Part shown: piece after piece, positions 63,812 through 64,000 of the stretch | Numbering within the stretch: position 1 is the first letter of the stretch | Layout: every line of letters begins with the position of its first letter | NCBI RefSeq assembly: GCF_009765825.1 | Contig: NZ_LMUR01000003.1 | Span: forward strand, 221,864 to 285,863 | Direction of reading: 5' to 3' | Source: Granulicella sp. L60 | Lineage (GTDB): Bacteria; Acidobacteriota; Terriglobia; Terriglobales; Acidobacteriaceae | DNA length: 64,000 bases | The notes under the pieces: generated by a model | Databases searched by the model: none | What the model was told of the DNA's origin: nothing | The model's input: only the letters and a program-made list of their open reading frames with translations | Position numbers and translations under genes: made by a program

Positions 63812-64000
63812 ATGGTAGAAAACAAGCAATATGTGGATCCGAAGACGACGGCATTGGTGCTGATTGAGTATCAAAACGACTTTCTATCACCGAAGGGTGC
63901 AATGCACGCTGGGGTAAAGGATGTCGTAAAGAGCAGCAACATGCTTGCTAATACAGCCGAAACGGTTGAGAAGGCTCGCGCATTGGGCGCAACTATCATG
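63812..64000 (+). CDS. Isochorismatase-family hydrolase, partial
   Basis: The first 63 codons of a cysteine hydrolase: TALVLIEYQNDFLSPKGAMH is the family opening (catalytic Asp in QNDF), followed by helix KARALGATIM. AAGGAAG precedes ATG 63812. It runs off the window end; the Lys and Cys are not visible. It is the second member of this family within 13 kb. Confidence 0.85.
   Translation, partial: MVENKQYVDPKTTALVLIEYQNDFLSPKGAMHAGVKDVVKSSNMLANTAETVEKARALGATIM

Noticed and set aside
47482..64000. Right attachment site of the tRNA-Ala element
   Set aside because: I found no convincing copy of the tRNA 3' end (GCTCAGCTCCACCA) in this stretch; the right end may lie outside or be lost.

Overview
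The window looks like chromosome of a soil acidobacterium of the Terriglobia (Granulicella/Edaphobacter/Terriglobus type). The main clue is a pair of secreted proteins with the VWFA-related domain expanded in Acidobacteria. Supporting clues are GC-rich codon use, many secreted peptidases with Gram-negative signal peptides, an outer-membrane LptE, and palindromic intergenic repeats of the kind common in these genomes. The placement is inferred from gene content; no marker such as rRNA is present.

Region 1 (1-37.5 kb) is mostly core chromosome. It holds gcvT-gcvH-gcvPA, a methylmalonyl-CoA mutase catalytic chain, glgC, tatA, a PPK2 kinase, an EamA transporter, the divergent VWFA-domain pair, a sulfurtransferase, lptE-holA, manganese catalase, tilS, ftsH, ispD, ispF, an O-methyltransferase, several secreted peptidases (M14, S15/CocE, M13, M24), a divergent SDR/TetR pair with two operator-like palindromes, and fbp. 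One foreign-looking AAA+ ATPase gene (14.5-15.9 kb), poorer in GC, sits between the sulfurtransferase and holA beside palindromic repeats.

Region 2 (37.4-47.5 kb) starts at tRNA-Ala(CGC). Next come three TGGGAACAA repeats and a truncated tyrosine recombinase, then a compact operon for a type IV secretion channel: VirB2, B3, B4, B9, B10, a VirB7-like lipoprotein, B5, B6, B8, a receiver-like protein and an unknown. No VirB11, VirD4 coupling protein or relaxase is present here. virB10 needs a frameshift at an 8-C tract to be read in full.

Region 3 (47.7-64 kb) is accessory DNA. It has an S10 carboxypeptidase, SnoaL-like, EthD and isochorismatase-family enzymes, a MerA/RclA-type flavoprotein broken by a stop and a frameshift, and a LysR regulator. 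It also has a dense signalling operon (five-PAS FixL-like kinase, FixJ-like regulator, lone receiver, ECF sigma factor), a cis-CaaD-like tautomerase, a DUF417 membrane protein, and a divergent SDR/HxlR pair with an operator-like inverted repeat. The gene content suggests sensing and detoxification of small reactive or xenobiotic compounds, which is an inference from families only.
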